A stretch of 64,000 bases of DNA from Campylorhamphus procurvoides (lineage: Eukaryota > Chordata > Aves > Passeriformes > Dendrocolaptidae): positions 124,001 through 188,000 of the forward strand of contig WBMV01009264.1 in NCBI GenBank assembly GCA_013396655.1. Reading direction: 5' to 3'. Shown piece after piece: positions 47,857 through 60,320 of the stretch; positions within the stretch are counted from its first letter, which is position 1, and every line of letters begins with the position of its first letter. The notes under the pieces were generated by a model, which saw only the letters and a program-made list of their open reading frames with translations, had not been told where the DNA came from and ran no database searches. The translations under genes and the position numbers were made by a program.

Positions 47857-50800
47857 CTTGTCTTCTGCAAACTTCTCTTTGCAGAGAGTCTTAAACCTAC
47901 CTTTTGAGTTTTCCAGATGGATAATTGGAAGGAGATGGGAAAGTTTCAGTGGGTGTTCCCCTTTTCTGTGCAGTTTTGCAGATCGGGTAGACACTTCGCA
48001 TAGTGACCTTAAAGGATCCCCCATCAGCCTGAAGTGACTACAGTAGATCCTGCAATATTGTACTTCAGGAGCAGAACAGAAGTTTTTAAGAAAATTTGGG
48101 TAGTCTCTTAGGTTTCTAGTAAGAGACTCATTGGAATCTCAAAGCTGCTTCAGTTGAGTTGTGGATTGGTTTGTCTTATTTTTTTAATGGACGTTGCTCT
48201 TCATCTTCAAAATCATCCTCATCTCTAGGAATAATTTGACACTAAGGCAAACCTGGTCCTTTTTGAAGTGTGATAATAACCAGAAGGCAAGTAAAACTGG
48301 CTTCCTGCAGCTCCCATGCTGTGGAAGGTTCCCTTGGAAGGTTACACCTACCCCTCAAAACTCCAGGTGAACAAGCAAGTTGGAGAAGAGGGTCAGGCTG
48401 GATGATCTCGTGAGCCAGAAAAAGCATTGTGCACCCAGATCTAAATTGCCCTGGACTGATTTGGAGCCAGGGGACACAAAAGGCACTTCAATACTGCAGT
48501 GAGCAGAGCTTCACTTAATGGGGGAATCTAATCTCGGATCTTGTCTCAGCTTTGAATGGCTTTTTCCATATTTTTGATGTAGATGACATTCTTCAGGTTT
48601 GCTGGTCTTTTTACTCCACAGATTGTCAGAGAGCTAAATTCACAGAGGGCAGATTAAGAACTGTGTTGCTTTTAAGATCAAGACTTGGCTTGTGATGTTT
48701 GGTCAGCAGAAGGAGAAGGTCTTTCATCAGAGACCTTGATACAAACGAGTCTGCATTAAGAAACAAAACTGAGTGGATGTGATGCTTTGAACCATGTTAC
48801 AAAACCATACAATAACTCTGTATAGTTTATAGTTTTTGGAATTTTAGGGAATGCTGAAGGGAAGTTTAGGGTTGCAGTACCAGCAGTGCTGGACTGAGGG
48901 TGCTCAGAGCTGCTGAGCTCTTGGTTTGTTGTCTTTTTTTAAGGAACCCTGGGATAATAGGCAGGACCTCTAGGGTTGGACTGAGTTTTGTGATCCACTT
49001 CTTTACTAGATCCTTGTCTGAGTGCTTTACCACCATGCATCCTGCAACACACACTTTCTGTCCTCTCCCCCTTTGTCTGAACTGGGACCTTGCTTTTGGC
49101 CTTAGTTCAGGATCCTTCAGGTTGTCACAAATTGTCCTGGTGCTGGCTTTCAAACAAAGGGGTGCTCTGCCCTCTCTCCTCAGTCATTGCCCTTCCAGGT
49201 CTCTCTGACAGTAATTCCTTTGGGTTCATTCATCTCTGCAGGATGGAAGTTGGCTGAACAGACAGGCACGTTAAGGGCTAACAGTAATACCAAGAGAGTA
49301 GGGAGTGCTTTCTATCCAGAAGGTCTGAGCCTTTTTCAGAGGAAGTTGATATTATCTTTGTAATAGATTGTGAAACTGAGGCCAATGCCCTCTGTGCAAC
49401 GCTTGGGCTGGAGCACAGGTCTCTGACACCCACCCCAAAATACTACTCTGGGCCTTCTTTTCCTCCCTTTTGCATCCCTGAGCACACATCTCCTGATGGT
49501 CCCAGCACCACCTTCCCTTACTGCTTTCGGAGAAAAAGAAGGAATTACGACTTTTTCTCCAGCACATACCCTCTCTGGTCCCAGTCAGATGTGTGCTATC
49601 ACATGGCTTTTCTGGCTCGGCATGCTTGTCCCAGTCGTTGTTCCAGAGGAGGAAAAATATGCTGGAAGAGTTATTGCTTTTCTCCTTTTTATTTGATGTT
49701 CTTTGCCTGTCTCTGCAGAGGCATTTAGATAAGGGGATTTATCAAGCTTGAACTAATTAACCCTGGATGCAGGAAGTCAGAGTGGAGTGTTCCAGCTGTG
49801 AAATGCTCAGACTTACCCTGAAGCACACATGGATCTGAAGGAATTTCACATCACTTTTCCCTTGTCGGCAGATTGCAGTTGTGAACCTTTGCTGTTGCCT
49901 TACCAGACTCCTCTCACTAACATGCCATGAGGGTGCTGTGTTGGCTGCTCTGCACCCAAACTGTGGGTAGCAGGATTGCATGGGGTGTCTCTGCTGCCTC
50001 TTCAAAGTGCCTGTTCTTACAGATTTCTTCCTTCATCGAGAGAAAGGGTTGATTTTGAAAGAAATACAGTAATTTTGCCTGTAGGAAGATGCTTTAGAAG
50101 TTGTTGTCAATTGCTTTGTCTGTGCAGAACTGGCAGCCAAAGAGTGACTTCACAAAAAAAGGAGGGAAGCAGCTACCTGAAATGTCAAGAAGGAAAAAAA
50201 GGGAGAAAAAGGTTGCTTAGCTGCCTGCATGGGACCTTCAGAGCCTTCTTCCGCTTGTTTCATGTTGCCATAGGTCCAGTGGGTCTTAAAAAAATGGCTA
50301 TCCAAGACAGAGTTTAAAAGTCGTTGTTGGGTTTTCTGGTGTTCACTGGCTGTACTTGGTAGTGTCATCGGTCTGGAAAGTGCAGCAGGACTTTGATCCC
50401 AAATATATCCTCCTGCCAAGGCTGGAGAGTGATCCAGAGAGAGCTGCTCAACTCTGAACCAGATGAGAGGCCTCCATGACACACATCTGGAACCAGTGAA
50501 ATACATAAGGCCTTCCAACAGAATCCAAGCCAAAGAAGAGAAATAATCTCATGCCTACCTCAAAGCACCGATCTCTTGTCAGCAGGATTAGAGCTGAGTC
50601 CTGGTTCACATGGGAGTCCTTTGGAATCCTCCTGTTGCCACAGCCACGAAGCTCTTTCCCTCCTACAAGAGGAGGAGAGGCGAGGAGGGAGGAATGTCTT
50701 TCAGTCATAGGTCAGTCACACTTCCATCGTTGCAGCTCCAGATTTAGTGTCTCCATTTGGCACCAACCCATTTGCACATCCCTGGCTCTGTGTGAAGCTC

Positions 50801-51434
50801 AGCAGTGTGGGTGATGAGCCCCCTGGTAACTCAGTGCAGACCTTCCACTTGAAGGAGCAGACCTCTGATAAAGGCTTAGGACTGCAAGTCAGTGTGTGAT
50901 AAACTCTAAGGGAGATATTCCTTGCAGCCCTGTATGTTGGGTTGCTGGGACAGTTAACACTCTCTTTCTTTGATGAGCATTTTCTGTTAGTGATGTGATG
51001 TTTGCAGTCACATTTCATGGTACTTTTGCTGGAATTACCTACTTAGGTCAGTTTTTCCTTTCTCTGCTGTGGAGCAGAACTGTTTGCTTCTTTGTAACCC
51101 AGGCTGAGAAAATACAAAAAGTCTGGGTTAAGGGAAAAAAAATAAAAGTTTGGTTTGGAGTAGGATTGTTTCAAGGTGGAATAGTTCCCTGGGCTATCTG
51201 AAGTGCAGATGCAGTTTGTTCCAGCTCGTGGGAGACAAGGCGGATTGGCAGGGAGGGGACATGGGATGAGCCATATCTTGAGCTGCTCTGGCTGTCAGGA
51301 GCTCTTGCCCATGTGTGGGCTGACACTGGAGAGAAACATTCAAATTCACCTTCTCTCTTGTGACTGTAAGTAAAGCATGAACCCAGTGTAACTTCAGGCC
51401 CTGTTCATTTGGATTTTTGCTGTTTTTTTTCTAG

Positions 51435-51488
51435 ATTGCCCGACAGGAAGGAAGAGTGATTTTAACCTCTGGACTCCCATATCAGACT
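51435..51488 (+). CDS. EXD3: EXD3 exon M (Mut7-C)
   Basis: This 54-bp, phase 0-0 exon encodes IARQEGRVILTSGLPYQT, matching human EXD3 VARQEGRIILTSG. This is the second strand-loop of the PIN-like fold. The acceptor is a long T-run then ctag; the donor is ACT|GTAAGT. Confidence 0.94.
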
Positions 51489-53527
51489 GTAAGTGCTTTG
51501 AGCTGCTGGTGTATTCCTGCCATTGTATCGTTGCGTGGTCTGGGTGTGCAGGGGAGAGGAGAGGAAAAGTTAGATGTGAGTGCGACACCTGGATTGGCTT
51601 TTTCATGTTTTCTGCACTACAAGCTGTGCTAAGGGTCTTGAAAGGTTTGCTGTTCTGAACTGCCAAAGCTCAAAGTGAAATGTTTTTTATACTCAGTCCT
51701 GCATCAGCAGGGAGAGGGATTGCTCTCCGCTGGGGTGGGGGTGGAAGTCAAGCTGAGCAATCCAGAACAAAATGTTTCTGTTTGACCTCACTGGCAGGTG
51801 AAAGGCAGCTCAATTCCTGTGCTTTTTATCCCAGAGATTCTTGTTTACTGACTGGCTCCACACTGACAGGGTTTCAACACTTAAAGACATTTCTTCCGGC
51901 TTGGAAGGCAGAGATTGGAAGTCCCCAAGGGTTCCAGGGTTCTGGTGGAAGATGTAGAGGTTTTGTGTTCCTATAGATAAACAAAAAAGTCAAAGCAAAA
52001 CCCAACCTTACCCTCAACACCAGCTGTTCAGAGCACTTTACAGACAGTGTTGGTGGGGATCTGCTGAACCTACCAAGTCAGTGGTTGCATATTGTGATGA
52101 CCTGCTGCAAGACCTGCTCCAGGTAGCAATTTTTTACTCCCCAAAAATTCATTTGGACAGGTGAAACTGTTCTAGACTAGCCAGAGTTCTGTTCAGATGA
52201 GCCAGAGGGCAGGACCTCTCTGTCACAGAGTGTCAGTATAAAAGCTCCCAACTACTCAAGCAGCCAGCTGAGTATTTGCAGAATATGGGTGGTTAATTTC
52301 CTATGTAAGAGCTGAGGCAAGTGCAGCTGTGCCACACTGCAGGCTCCTCATCCAGACTGCGGTTCTTTGAGCCTACAGCTGAGGTTAGAGGTAACTCAGC
52401 ATCCAGCTTAATCTTGTTTGGCAGAGCTTTAACTTCAAAGTTCTGTGTAGGAATTGCAAAAAGAAAAAGCTGCTTTCAGTGTATGGTACTGTCCTGGAAA
52501 GTGTCTGGTTCCCTTTGTTCCCTTGTTTTTGGATGCCCTCTGCAAGGACAGGAGGGCTCTGCCAGGCTCCTGTCCTGGTGTGTGGCTGATTCCACCTTGT
52601 GAGTCCTCAGCATGGTCGTAAAGATGTGTCTGGGACTTCCCAGTGCTTGTTCCCAGATGCAGACTTCTCTGCTAAATGTGGGACAAACATTGAGGGACTG
52701 TCCATATCCACCCCTTGAAATTTCTTGGCCATAAGGGAATTCCAGTGAAATGTTTGTGTGAACCAAAAGGGTTGGAGTGGTCATTGGACATCATTTCCAT
52801 CATCATGCTTTGGCCTACTCCATGGCATCTGGCCAGGTTTCATCTGAAAGTTGGGATTGAATTCAGTTTCCTCTTGCTACCTCTGTCAGCACCACTCCAC
52901 CAACTTGTAAATTGACAGGATTTGGGCATATTCTGTAGAGTAGGATTACGGAATCACTAAGGTTGGAAAAGACCTTTAAGATTACCAAGTCAAACTGTTA
53001 GCCCAGCACCACCACCAAGGCCACTAAACCATGTCCTCAGGCACACTATCCGCATGCTTTTTGAATCCCTCCAGACTGTCCTGGGACTGTCCTGGGCAGC
53101 CTGTGCCAGAGCTGGACAACCTTTTCAGTGAAGAAACTTTCCCTAATATCCGACCTCAATGTCTCCTGGCACAACTTGACACCATTTCCTCTTGTTCTGT
53201 CCCTTGTTCCCTGGGAGCAGAGCCCGACCCCCACCTGGCTTCAATCTCCTTTCAGGGAGTTGCAGGGAGAGAGAAGGTCCACCCTGAACCTCCTTGTCCT
53301 AGGCTAAATCATGTTTCATATATATAAAATACTGCAGTGCTTCAGGAGTCAGAATTATTGTAGCAGTGACTGGCTGTTAAATTACCAACTGTGCTGGTTA
53401 GATCAAAGTCCAGAATGTTAACACATACTAACTCCAAACACCATTTTTAATTTAAACCAAAGCAAGTGCATCGGGAAAAGCCACACATCCTGTGATGTGC
53501 CTCACTGAGTGTCTTTTTGGTTTGAAG
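51489..53527 (+). other. Intron M-N (2.0 kb)
   Basis: The intron holds a minus-strand CR1 fragment (52943-53308); the rest is unique sequence with no gene seen. Confidence 0.8.
52943..53308 (-). repeat. CR1 LINE 3' fragment
   Basis: Reverse-complement CR1: 'acggaatcactaaggttgga', 'aaagacctttaagattacca', 'ccatgtcctcaggcacacta', 'ggcagcctgtgccagagctg' and 'acttgacaccatttcctctt'. It ends about 220 bp upstream of exon N. Confidence 0.9.
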
Positions 53528-53659
53528 CTGCAGTCCCAGGTGGGAGAGGGAAGGTGTTTCTCTGTGAACTGCTCAGAAAAGGCGAAAGAACAGGCCCTGC
53601 AGGTTCTGAAGCACTTCAACGTCCGGGTGTCCCCCACCGACATCTTCAGCCGCTGCCAG
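53528..53659 (+). CDS. EXD3: EXD3 exon N (Mut7-C)
   Basis: This 132-bp, phase 0-0 exon encodes LQSQVGEGRCFSVNCSEKAK, followed by EQALQVLKHFNVRVSPTDIF and SRCQ. It matches the human VLKHFNVRV-x(3)-DIFSRCQ block. The acceptor (ttttggtttgaag) is interrupted by G residues and weaker than the others; the donor is CAG|GTAGGA. In human EXD3 the next residues begin a cysteine-bearing ACNCDQYL segment, which I could not find downstream in this window. Confidence 0.95.
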
Positions 53660-54000
53660 GTAGGACGGGGCTGCTTTGAGTCCCGGGTCCCTCTCAGTCG
53701 CTGTTCCCTGTACAGCAGGCACTGCTTCGCTGTTTTGGGCCTTGCACTCAGGGCCTTCTTGGTTCCCAAGAGTCCTGCTTCAATTCTGGCAGCCCCTTGC
53801 GAAGCCGTGGGGAGTTCTGAGCGCACTCACGTCCATCAGGGTAGCAATGGCTCTGTTGGGGGAGCAGAGGCTCTGAGTCTGCAGCTTTGCTAGAAACTCG
53901 CCAGGTTTTCTGATTTTTGGTGCTTGACATGTGTTTTGGCATTGACTGTCATGGTTATATTCTCTTTGTTGCTGTGTTCTCTGTCTAGGACACATGCTGT

Positions 54001-54055
54001 TTTAATTATGAACTGTGTTTAATTATGGCTCTGTGATTCTGATAACACTTAATTA
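54001..54055. promoter_or_regulatory. Cluster of TAATTA homeodomain-type sites
   Basis: TTTAATTATG occurs twice (54001-54010 and 54018-54027, 17 bp apart) and TTAATTA again at 54049-54055. The flanking sequence is AT-rich and not a recognised repeat. The role is inferred from motif spacing only. Confidence 0.25.
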
Positions 54056-57000
54056 CTTCAGTAGGAGGATTTTTTCGTAGGACTTCTCTTTTTTTCAGAA
54101 GTTATTAGGTTAATTCATGTCCATGCTAGTTGATGACTCCGGATTGCGTTTGGCACTGTATATCTGTGGATTGTTGTTAAGAATAAATTTTAATTGTGTT
54201 AAATCACCATCTCTTCCAATTTCACTGTTTCGCTGAAACCTATCCCTCCAAAAACTGTAATATAAACCAACCGGCAACTCCAACATCTGTCATCTTATCA
54301 GTGTTCAAAGAGACAAAAAGAAGAAACTAAATTGGCTGGAAAAGGAGCTTTCTCTTAGGGGTTAAATGCCTTTGAGTCTGGCTCGGTGCCTCCTGGTTGA
54401 GCTGCGGGGCCTCCTGGCCCGGTGGAGCTGCATGAGTGCTGTAGGAGCAGCACTGACTCCTGAGCAGACACACAACATAAGCATGTCCTAGGCCTCTGCT
54501 TATATCTGCAGTGAGATGTTGAAACTGGGTCTGTAACTTGGAGAGAAAATGAGAGTGGTCCAGCTGGGCAGGTTGTCTGTGAGAGGAGACTGAGAGACCA
54601 CCCTGCAGATGGCATAGACAGAATTGGGGTTGATCTTACTGCAGGATGAGTGTATATGCTCAGATATAGGATACTGCCTTCAGTCCTGTGGTTTTATTGT
54701 CCCAGAACAGATTGCAGTTGTTATACATATATATATTTATAGTGGCATGCTGGCTTCATGGTGATTTTAAACAAACCTGTAAATAACATTGTGGATTCTC
54801 CAATTCCCTGACATCCTGTAAAATAGCAGTGTTCTCTGATGGTTGTTGAAATACCACGAGAATCAGCACACACAGACACACAAAACGATGCTGCAGGAAA
54901 TTGTGCTCTCTGTCAGAAATGCACAAGACTGTGCAGCAGCCGATGGAAAACTGACCCCTCGCCCAGGATCTGGGGTCTGGAACTGGTTAACTCCACGGGG
55001 TTTGTACATGCTGTCTTGGTTTACAATATAAATAGGGGTAATCAATCTGGCTAGGAATATTTACTAAGTGTTCTCTTACTTCCAGGAGAAATGCCTTCCC
55101 TGTAAATTGTGGTGGTGGAACAGCTGCATGTTTTATACCCCTCCACATGGGAAGACTGATTTGTCAAACCTCTCCATGTTCTGAATCACGTATTTACCTA
55201 CATTTAAGGCTTTTGGAGCTGATTTTGTTCAGCTGTCCTCTGCAGACAGGACAAGTCTGTCTGGCTGATATGTTACTGATGTTCTGGAGGAGAATCCAAG
55301 CTCTTCCATCTCCATGTGCCCAGGCACTGCAGTGCTCCATGGGCTGTGTGTGAGGGAAGCTGTGGGCAGCACATAGAGCACGATCTCTGAGGAATATTGA
55401 CAACCCACATCAAAAATAGCAGATTTCTGCCTTGAAGAGGGTGCTCTTGGGCCTGCATGGCCAAGAGACCTCAGCAGTTCTTTTGTACATCCTTTCTGAA
55501 ACATCCATTCTCTGTAAACCTAATTGGGCTTAATCAGGATGGAAGAGGCTGGATCCTGAGACTGCTGAGCTGTGCCTGCCAGCCTGCCCGTGCTGCTGTG
55601 GGGTCGGGTTACAGACCCCCGGGCTCCCAAACTGCCCTGAGTTCTGCCCCCTCCTTGCAGAGGGGTAATGGAGGGGTGACAGTGGCGTGACAGAGAGTTT
55701 TGGCTGTCCCTCAAGTTGGGGAGCAAGTTGGGCACATGAGTGGGGCTTCAGAAACACCCGAGTGCTGCTGTGTGCATGCTGGGCAGGAGGAGGAGAATGG
55801 GGAATACTGATCAATAACCTGGCCCACTGTCCTCCCTCATCTGTGGAGCTGTTCTGCCAGTGCAGAACAACATCGACCATCACAGGTAAGTGTTTGCTGC
55901 GTGTCATAGGAAGCAATGTGGCATCCTGCCCGCCTCCCTCTGTCAAGTGGAGCAAGGGTTTGTTTTGTCTCTTGGGCTTCTGTTCTGTAAATGACTGGAG
56001 TGAGTATGTCAGCAAATATTGTTGTTATAACAATTAATTCATGTAGTGCAGAGCACATGGTAAAAATAGGTTCCAATTCAATGTTGTACCCAAGACTACT
56101 GGAAAATATGCTTCCTCTGTCAGCTCCCTCAGCAGGGATGGAAGGGCTTGCTTTTGCAGATGTAAAGAATGTGGGATTGCTTTGTCATCCTGCCAAAACA
56201 CTGCTGATTTCTTCTGCTAAAATAATGGCCAGTACTGGTTACCTCTGTCTGGCTTAGCGCAGCAAGTACACAGGGGATGTCACCCGGGGGCTTCTTAGCA
56301 TTTCTGCTCCCACTTGCGCAGGGTTTTGGCCTGGTTGCTCCACTTGAAGACTCCAGGAGCAGGGACAGCTGCCAAAGGTGTCAGGGATGGCACAGCAATG
56401 GCCTTCTCTTTCCATGTACTTCTCAAGTGCTGCATTGCAAGGACTTGATGATAGTCATGGAGAAACCATCCCTGCACAGCAGCTGTAGCCAGGCCTTGTG
56501 CTGCCTTTGGTGAGGAATGTTTTAGGGGGCTGAGTGAAAAATAAGATTGATTTTGTCTTTTAGTGACATGCAAAGAAACCTCTGAGAAGTTCTACATTTC
56601 ATAGCCTTAAAATATTTGAAACTCTATTTGACATGCAAATGTCCTGTGCCTGTCACCTCTGCATGCATTTGAATACGTTGTGTGCAAGTATCTTGTATTT
56701 TTCTTCTTTTCAGATACTGAAAGTACCTCCTTCATGACGGGGCAATGTGAAATGATGCTTGGAGTGTTTTGACATGATCACTTCAGCACACTGAGCCCTT
56801 ACAGTAGTCCGGAACAGCTTTGTGGAGCTGTCAGGGGCTGTTGTGGACAGCCCTAGGGTCAGCTCACAGCCTGGATCACAGGCAGGACAGTGATCTGTGC
56901 TCTGCACAGCCTGGAGCAAGTTCTAACACAGAAGTGGCATTTAAGAAATAAATAAATACCAAAATCTGCCAAGGAAGGTGGCTACTGGATGGCTACAGTC

Positions 57001-57927
57001 ATGGGAACAAACAACTTACAGATGGGTCATTTCATAGCAGGAAACTTGGCTCCCCTCCCAGGGCCCTCTGTTCGTGAAGGTGTTTGTCTCCCACCCCTCC
57101 TGGTGCTGCAGGTGGGGCGTCTCTGCTTGGGGAAATCCTGCTGTGGCACTTGGGTGTGGCTTGGCAGGACAGTAGGAGGACATGAATTCCATTCCAGCCT
57201 TGTAAAGAAACTCTTGAAAACAGACATGTTTTGGCAGATATTTACCTGGATGAGTGGTGTGGGTTTTGCCACTTTGCTTTTCTGTGCTGTCTGATTGAAG
57301 GTGCCCCCGAAGCAGATGTGGGCTGTGTCTATGGGCTTGCCAGTGCCTCATCACTGACTGCTTGGTGAGCCCGAGGTCCAAGGACATTTTACTTCCCATG
57401 GCTGAGGTGTGGTGTCTGGCCCTGCCAAGTTCTTGTCAGTGGCAAAACACTTGTGTGGAAGCAGATCCATGGAGGTGCAGGCTGGCAGTGCCACTCCTCA
57501 GACACAGGCTGAAATCACAGCTTGAATGGTGATAAACTGTGGAGATAAACATTGCAAGTTAGCTTTAAATCTTTATATCACAAAGGTTTGTCACAATGGT
57601 TTGAAGGGAAAACAGTGTGTTCAGTTTTGTATAGGGTTGCTGAGAAATTCCTGCTGTTCTGGGAGGACCTCGTGGTTAAAGGTTTCTAACTCTGCTGTGA
57701 AATCCTCACTGGAGGGAGGCTCTGCAGCCACCTTTGGAGCTGGGAAGTCCTGTCTGTTTGCAGAAAAGCTGCTTTGGCCCTTCCTCAAAAGTGGAGCTGC
57801 TGCTCAGCTCAGTTCTGAGTCCAAGCCTTCTCTGGGGGACCCAGGCCCTGCAGGGCAGCTGTGCCACCCCCCACCTCCCCTGGGCCTCTCTTTCCTTTCC
57901 CACCCTCTGTTTGACTTGACCCTTTAG

Positions 57928-57994
57928 CCTTTAAGCCGGCCGGGGCAGGGACCCTACATGAACAATACCTCACGCAACGGGAGGCTGATCCCAG
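57928..57994 (+). other. Candidate cassette exon, unproven (67 bp)
   Basis: A pyrimidine-rich acceptor (cccaccctctgtttgacttg, then acccttTAG) and a strong donor (CAG|GTGAGG) flank 67 bp. It is open in the phase 0 delivered by exon N and would encode PLSRPGQGPYMNNTSRNG and a few more residues. It does not resemble the expected next EXD3 segment and would end in phase 1. It is either an alternative exon or a chance pair of splice sites. Confidence 0.2.
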
Positions 57995-58229
57995 GTGAGG
58001 TTTCAAGGCTTTCCTGCAAAGGAAAAATGATTGCAATTATATCCCCTGCAAAAATAAATGTGTGGGGAAAAAGAATCTCAGGCTCCAGCTGCAGTTTGTG
58101 CATCTGAACAGCCCTGCATTGATGGTGGGATTATCTGCAGATTCAAATAGGTTGTCTCTTGCACTTCACTGAATTGTCTGATCCTAAATAAGCAAATTAC
58201 ATCACCTATTCTGATGTCCTGTTTAACTT

Positions 58230-58760
58230 ATGACCTCAGCCTGAGTGCTGCAGGATGTGAGAGATAGCTGCTTGATTTCATTGTCTGGAGATCTGATATA
58301 TATTTCTCCTTTTTATGCCCCCCCCTCCCCTGCTCTTTTAGTTTCCAAACCACTCACCCCAGCCTTTACAAAGGTGTTAGCATGGGATTACGAGTAGGCG
58401 GGGGGAGGAGGGGGGAGGAAGAGAGGAAACCACCTTTTTTTTTTAATTAGGTGCAAAAGCATTCTAACAGTTGCAGCAAATGTTTCTGGTTTTTGGTGGT
58501 TGAGGTAACGAATTTCATTGCTGCAAAGCTCATCATGTGCAAGCTGATTTACGCAGAGGGAGCCTGGGATGGAGCAATCCATTTAGCAGGGACAAAGAAA
58601 AAGGCCTTATGATGAGACGGAAACCCTGTGCTTGGGGCATTTGCAAGAACCTTTGAAGCCAGCCTGGGAACTCTGGCAATATTAGTCGATAATTAGTAAT
58701 ATAGATCCCTCAAGCTGTCGTTTAGATTGAAAATGTGCATGTCTCTCATGAGCCTCTGTC
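58230..58760. promoter_or_regulatory. Candidate intronic regulatory element with opposed C-rich and G-rich tracts
   Basis: A unique stretch with a C-run (58317-58332, ccccccctcccc) and, about 70 bp on, a G-run (58397-58422, ggcggggggaggaggggg) that could pair or form other structure. RUNX-like aaccac sites lie near both (58350 and 58428). Further on are a MAF-like tgctgatttacgca-type site (about 58542-58556) and a homeodomain-type gataattagtaat (58688-58700). No repeat similarity. Confidence 0.25.
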
Positions 58761-60010
58761 ACACCAATCTGATCAGTAGGCTTTTTTTTTCCTTTTATGT
58801 GGGTTGCTCTGTTGGTCCAGACGATGATGAGAACTACCAGGCACTGTCTTTCTCACTCACTTGTGAGCAGGGCAGCTATCTGCTGCTCTAGCATGGCATG
58901 AAAGTGGAACCAGGGCAATTTTGTTTTGTGGTCACCTTTCCTGGCCTGAGCAACAGTCACTTTATTCATTTAAAAGCATCAGTTGTGCTTCCTCATGCAC
59001 AGACAAAACACAGTGGAATTAAAAGGTTGCGTATTTTGTGAGATGTTTCTGCCCCAGCAGACAGCAAGAGGTTTGTCTCAGGAGTCACTTAGGACAAAAA
59101 GCATCTTCAACTCAAACAGGGCTGAGACAATCATCAAAGAATTCAAATATGTCAGTTCTCAAAGCCCCTGGTTCAGCTTTTGAGCTGCCTTCCGCTGATG
59201 TAACATCATGTCCCCATTTGCTTCCTTTCAGCCCTGAAATCTCTTTGGAAAGGGCTGTGTCACCATCTTAATGAAGAATTAAGAAGGGTCATGTGCGCTG
59301 GATTTTGATGACTTGGGAATGCTGGGATGGAGAATATAGTTTGGAAACCCTCTGTGGTTTAATAAAAGGTTCATCCATAGGATGCAATTTGTCAGCGCCT
59401 ACAGGTCAGGAAAACCTGTGATTAAGAGCATCTGTGGTTTCCCCAGATGTGTGAGTGAGCTGCTTGCTCCTCCCCAGCCTGTCGCCCAAACCCAGGGCTC
59501 AGCCCTCTGCCTGCCCATGACGTGGGCTGTGATTTCTTGCTTCAGAGTGTGATTGTTCAACACAAAGGGTAAGGCCCTCTTAATCTTTTTGTTTATCCTG
59601 GGCTTGGCAATTCCGATGTAATCTGCAGCCTGTGCTGCAGAGGCTCCGGCCAGGAAGCACAGCTGGTATTATTCTGCCCCGACAGGCACTGCTGGGGGAG
59701 CGAATTGCCCTCCAAGGGTACTTGTCCAGGACTGTCTGAGTGTGAGGGGTGAGTGGTGAGAGCACCTCGCCCTGGCACTGCCCATTCACAGGGACCGAGC
59801 CCTTTGTGTGCAGCAGCTCTGCACAGCCCTCACGAAATACCATCAGACTCTGGGATAATTTGTCGTGGCAAATTTTACTTTTTTCTACTTTCTGCTCAAG
59901 ATTTTTATTTGTTAATCTCTAAGGCTTTATAAACCACAGTGAGAGCTCATAGCGAGTGGTCGCTGTCATGTGCAGGAGTGTGGGGACACGCCAAAGCAGT
60001 GCAAAGATCC

Positions 60011-60320
60011 AAATGGTTTGGGTTGGAAGGGACCTTAGTGATCGTCCAGTTCCACCCCTGCCACGGGCAGGGACACCTCCCACTAGCCCAGGCTGCTCCC
60101 AGCCCTGTCCAACCTGGCCTTGGACACTTGCAGGGATGGGGCAGCCACAGCTGTGCCAGGGCCTGCCCACCCTCACAGGGAAGGATTTCTTCCCAAGATC
60201 CAGTCTAAATCTACCCTCCATCAGCTCTAAGCCATTCTGCTCTGTCCTGTCTCTCCAGGCCCTTGTCCAAAGTCCCTCTCCAGCTCTCCTGGAGCCCCTT
60301 CAGGCACTGGAGATCCCAGT
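60011..60320 (-). repeat. CR1 LINE 3' fragment
   Basis: Reverse-complement CR1: 'aaatggtttgggttggaagg', 'ccacgggcagggacacctcc', 'ggacacttgcagggatgggg', 'gggcctgcccaccctcacag' and 'gtccctctccagctctcctg'. The terminal ATTCTATG repeats are missing. Confidence 0.93.

Larger units (their letters stand above)
44878..51434 (+). other. Intron L-M (6.6 kb)
   Basis: The intron holds three short CR1 fragments (45218-45300, 46752-46865, 47700-47856) and one motif-rich unique stretch (about 45850-46135). From 47860 to 51434 I see no gene or repeat. Confidence 0.75.
3163..53659 (+). other. EXD3: EXD3 gene (internal part): exonuclease 3'-5' domain-containing protein 3, 14 exons
   Basis: Gene-level entry. 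Fourteen exons bounded by AG/GT join into a 591-codon open frame that aligns along its whole length with human EXD3 as I recall it. The family (C. elegans MUT-7, Drosophila Nibbler) trims RNA 3' ends in small-RNA pathways; the vertebrate role is poorly defined. Domains in the joined fragment: N-terminal helical region about residues 1-238, DEDDy exonuclease about 239-440 (D246 and E248 motif I, D316 motif II, Y415 and D419 motif III), a polar linker about 440-490, and Mut7-C about 491-591 (conserved Asp at 498). All five exonuclease catalytic residues are present, so the enzyme should be active; this is inferred. Start codon, N-terminal exons and C-terminal zinc-ribbon exon(s) are outside the window. 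The gene spans more than 50 kb here, mostly because of an 18.4-kb intron. Confidence 0.95.

Noticed and set aside
55861..55885. Possible 25-bp micro-exon between ctgccag and CACAG|GTAAGT
   Set aside because: The donor is good, but the upstream pyrimidine tract is poor and the encoded residues do not match EXD3.
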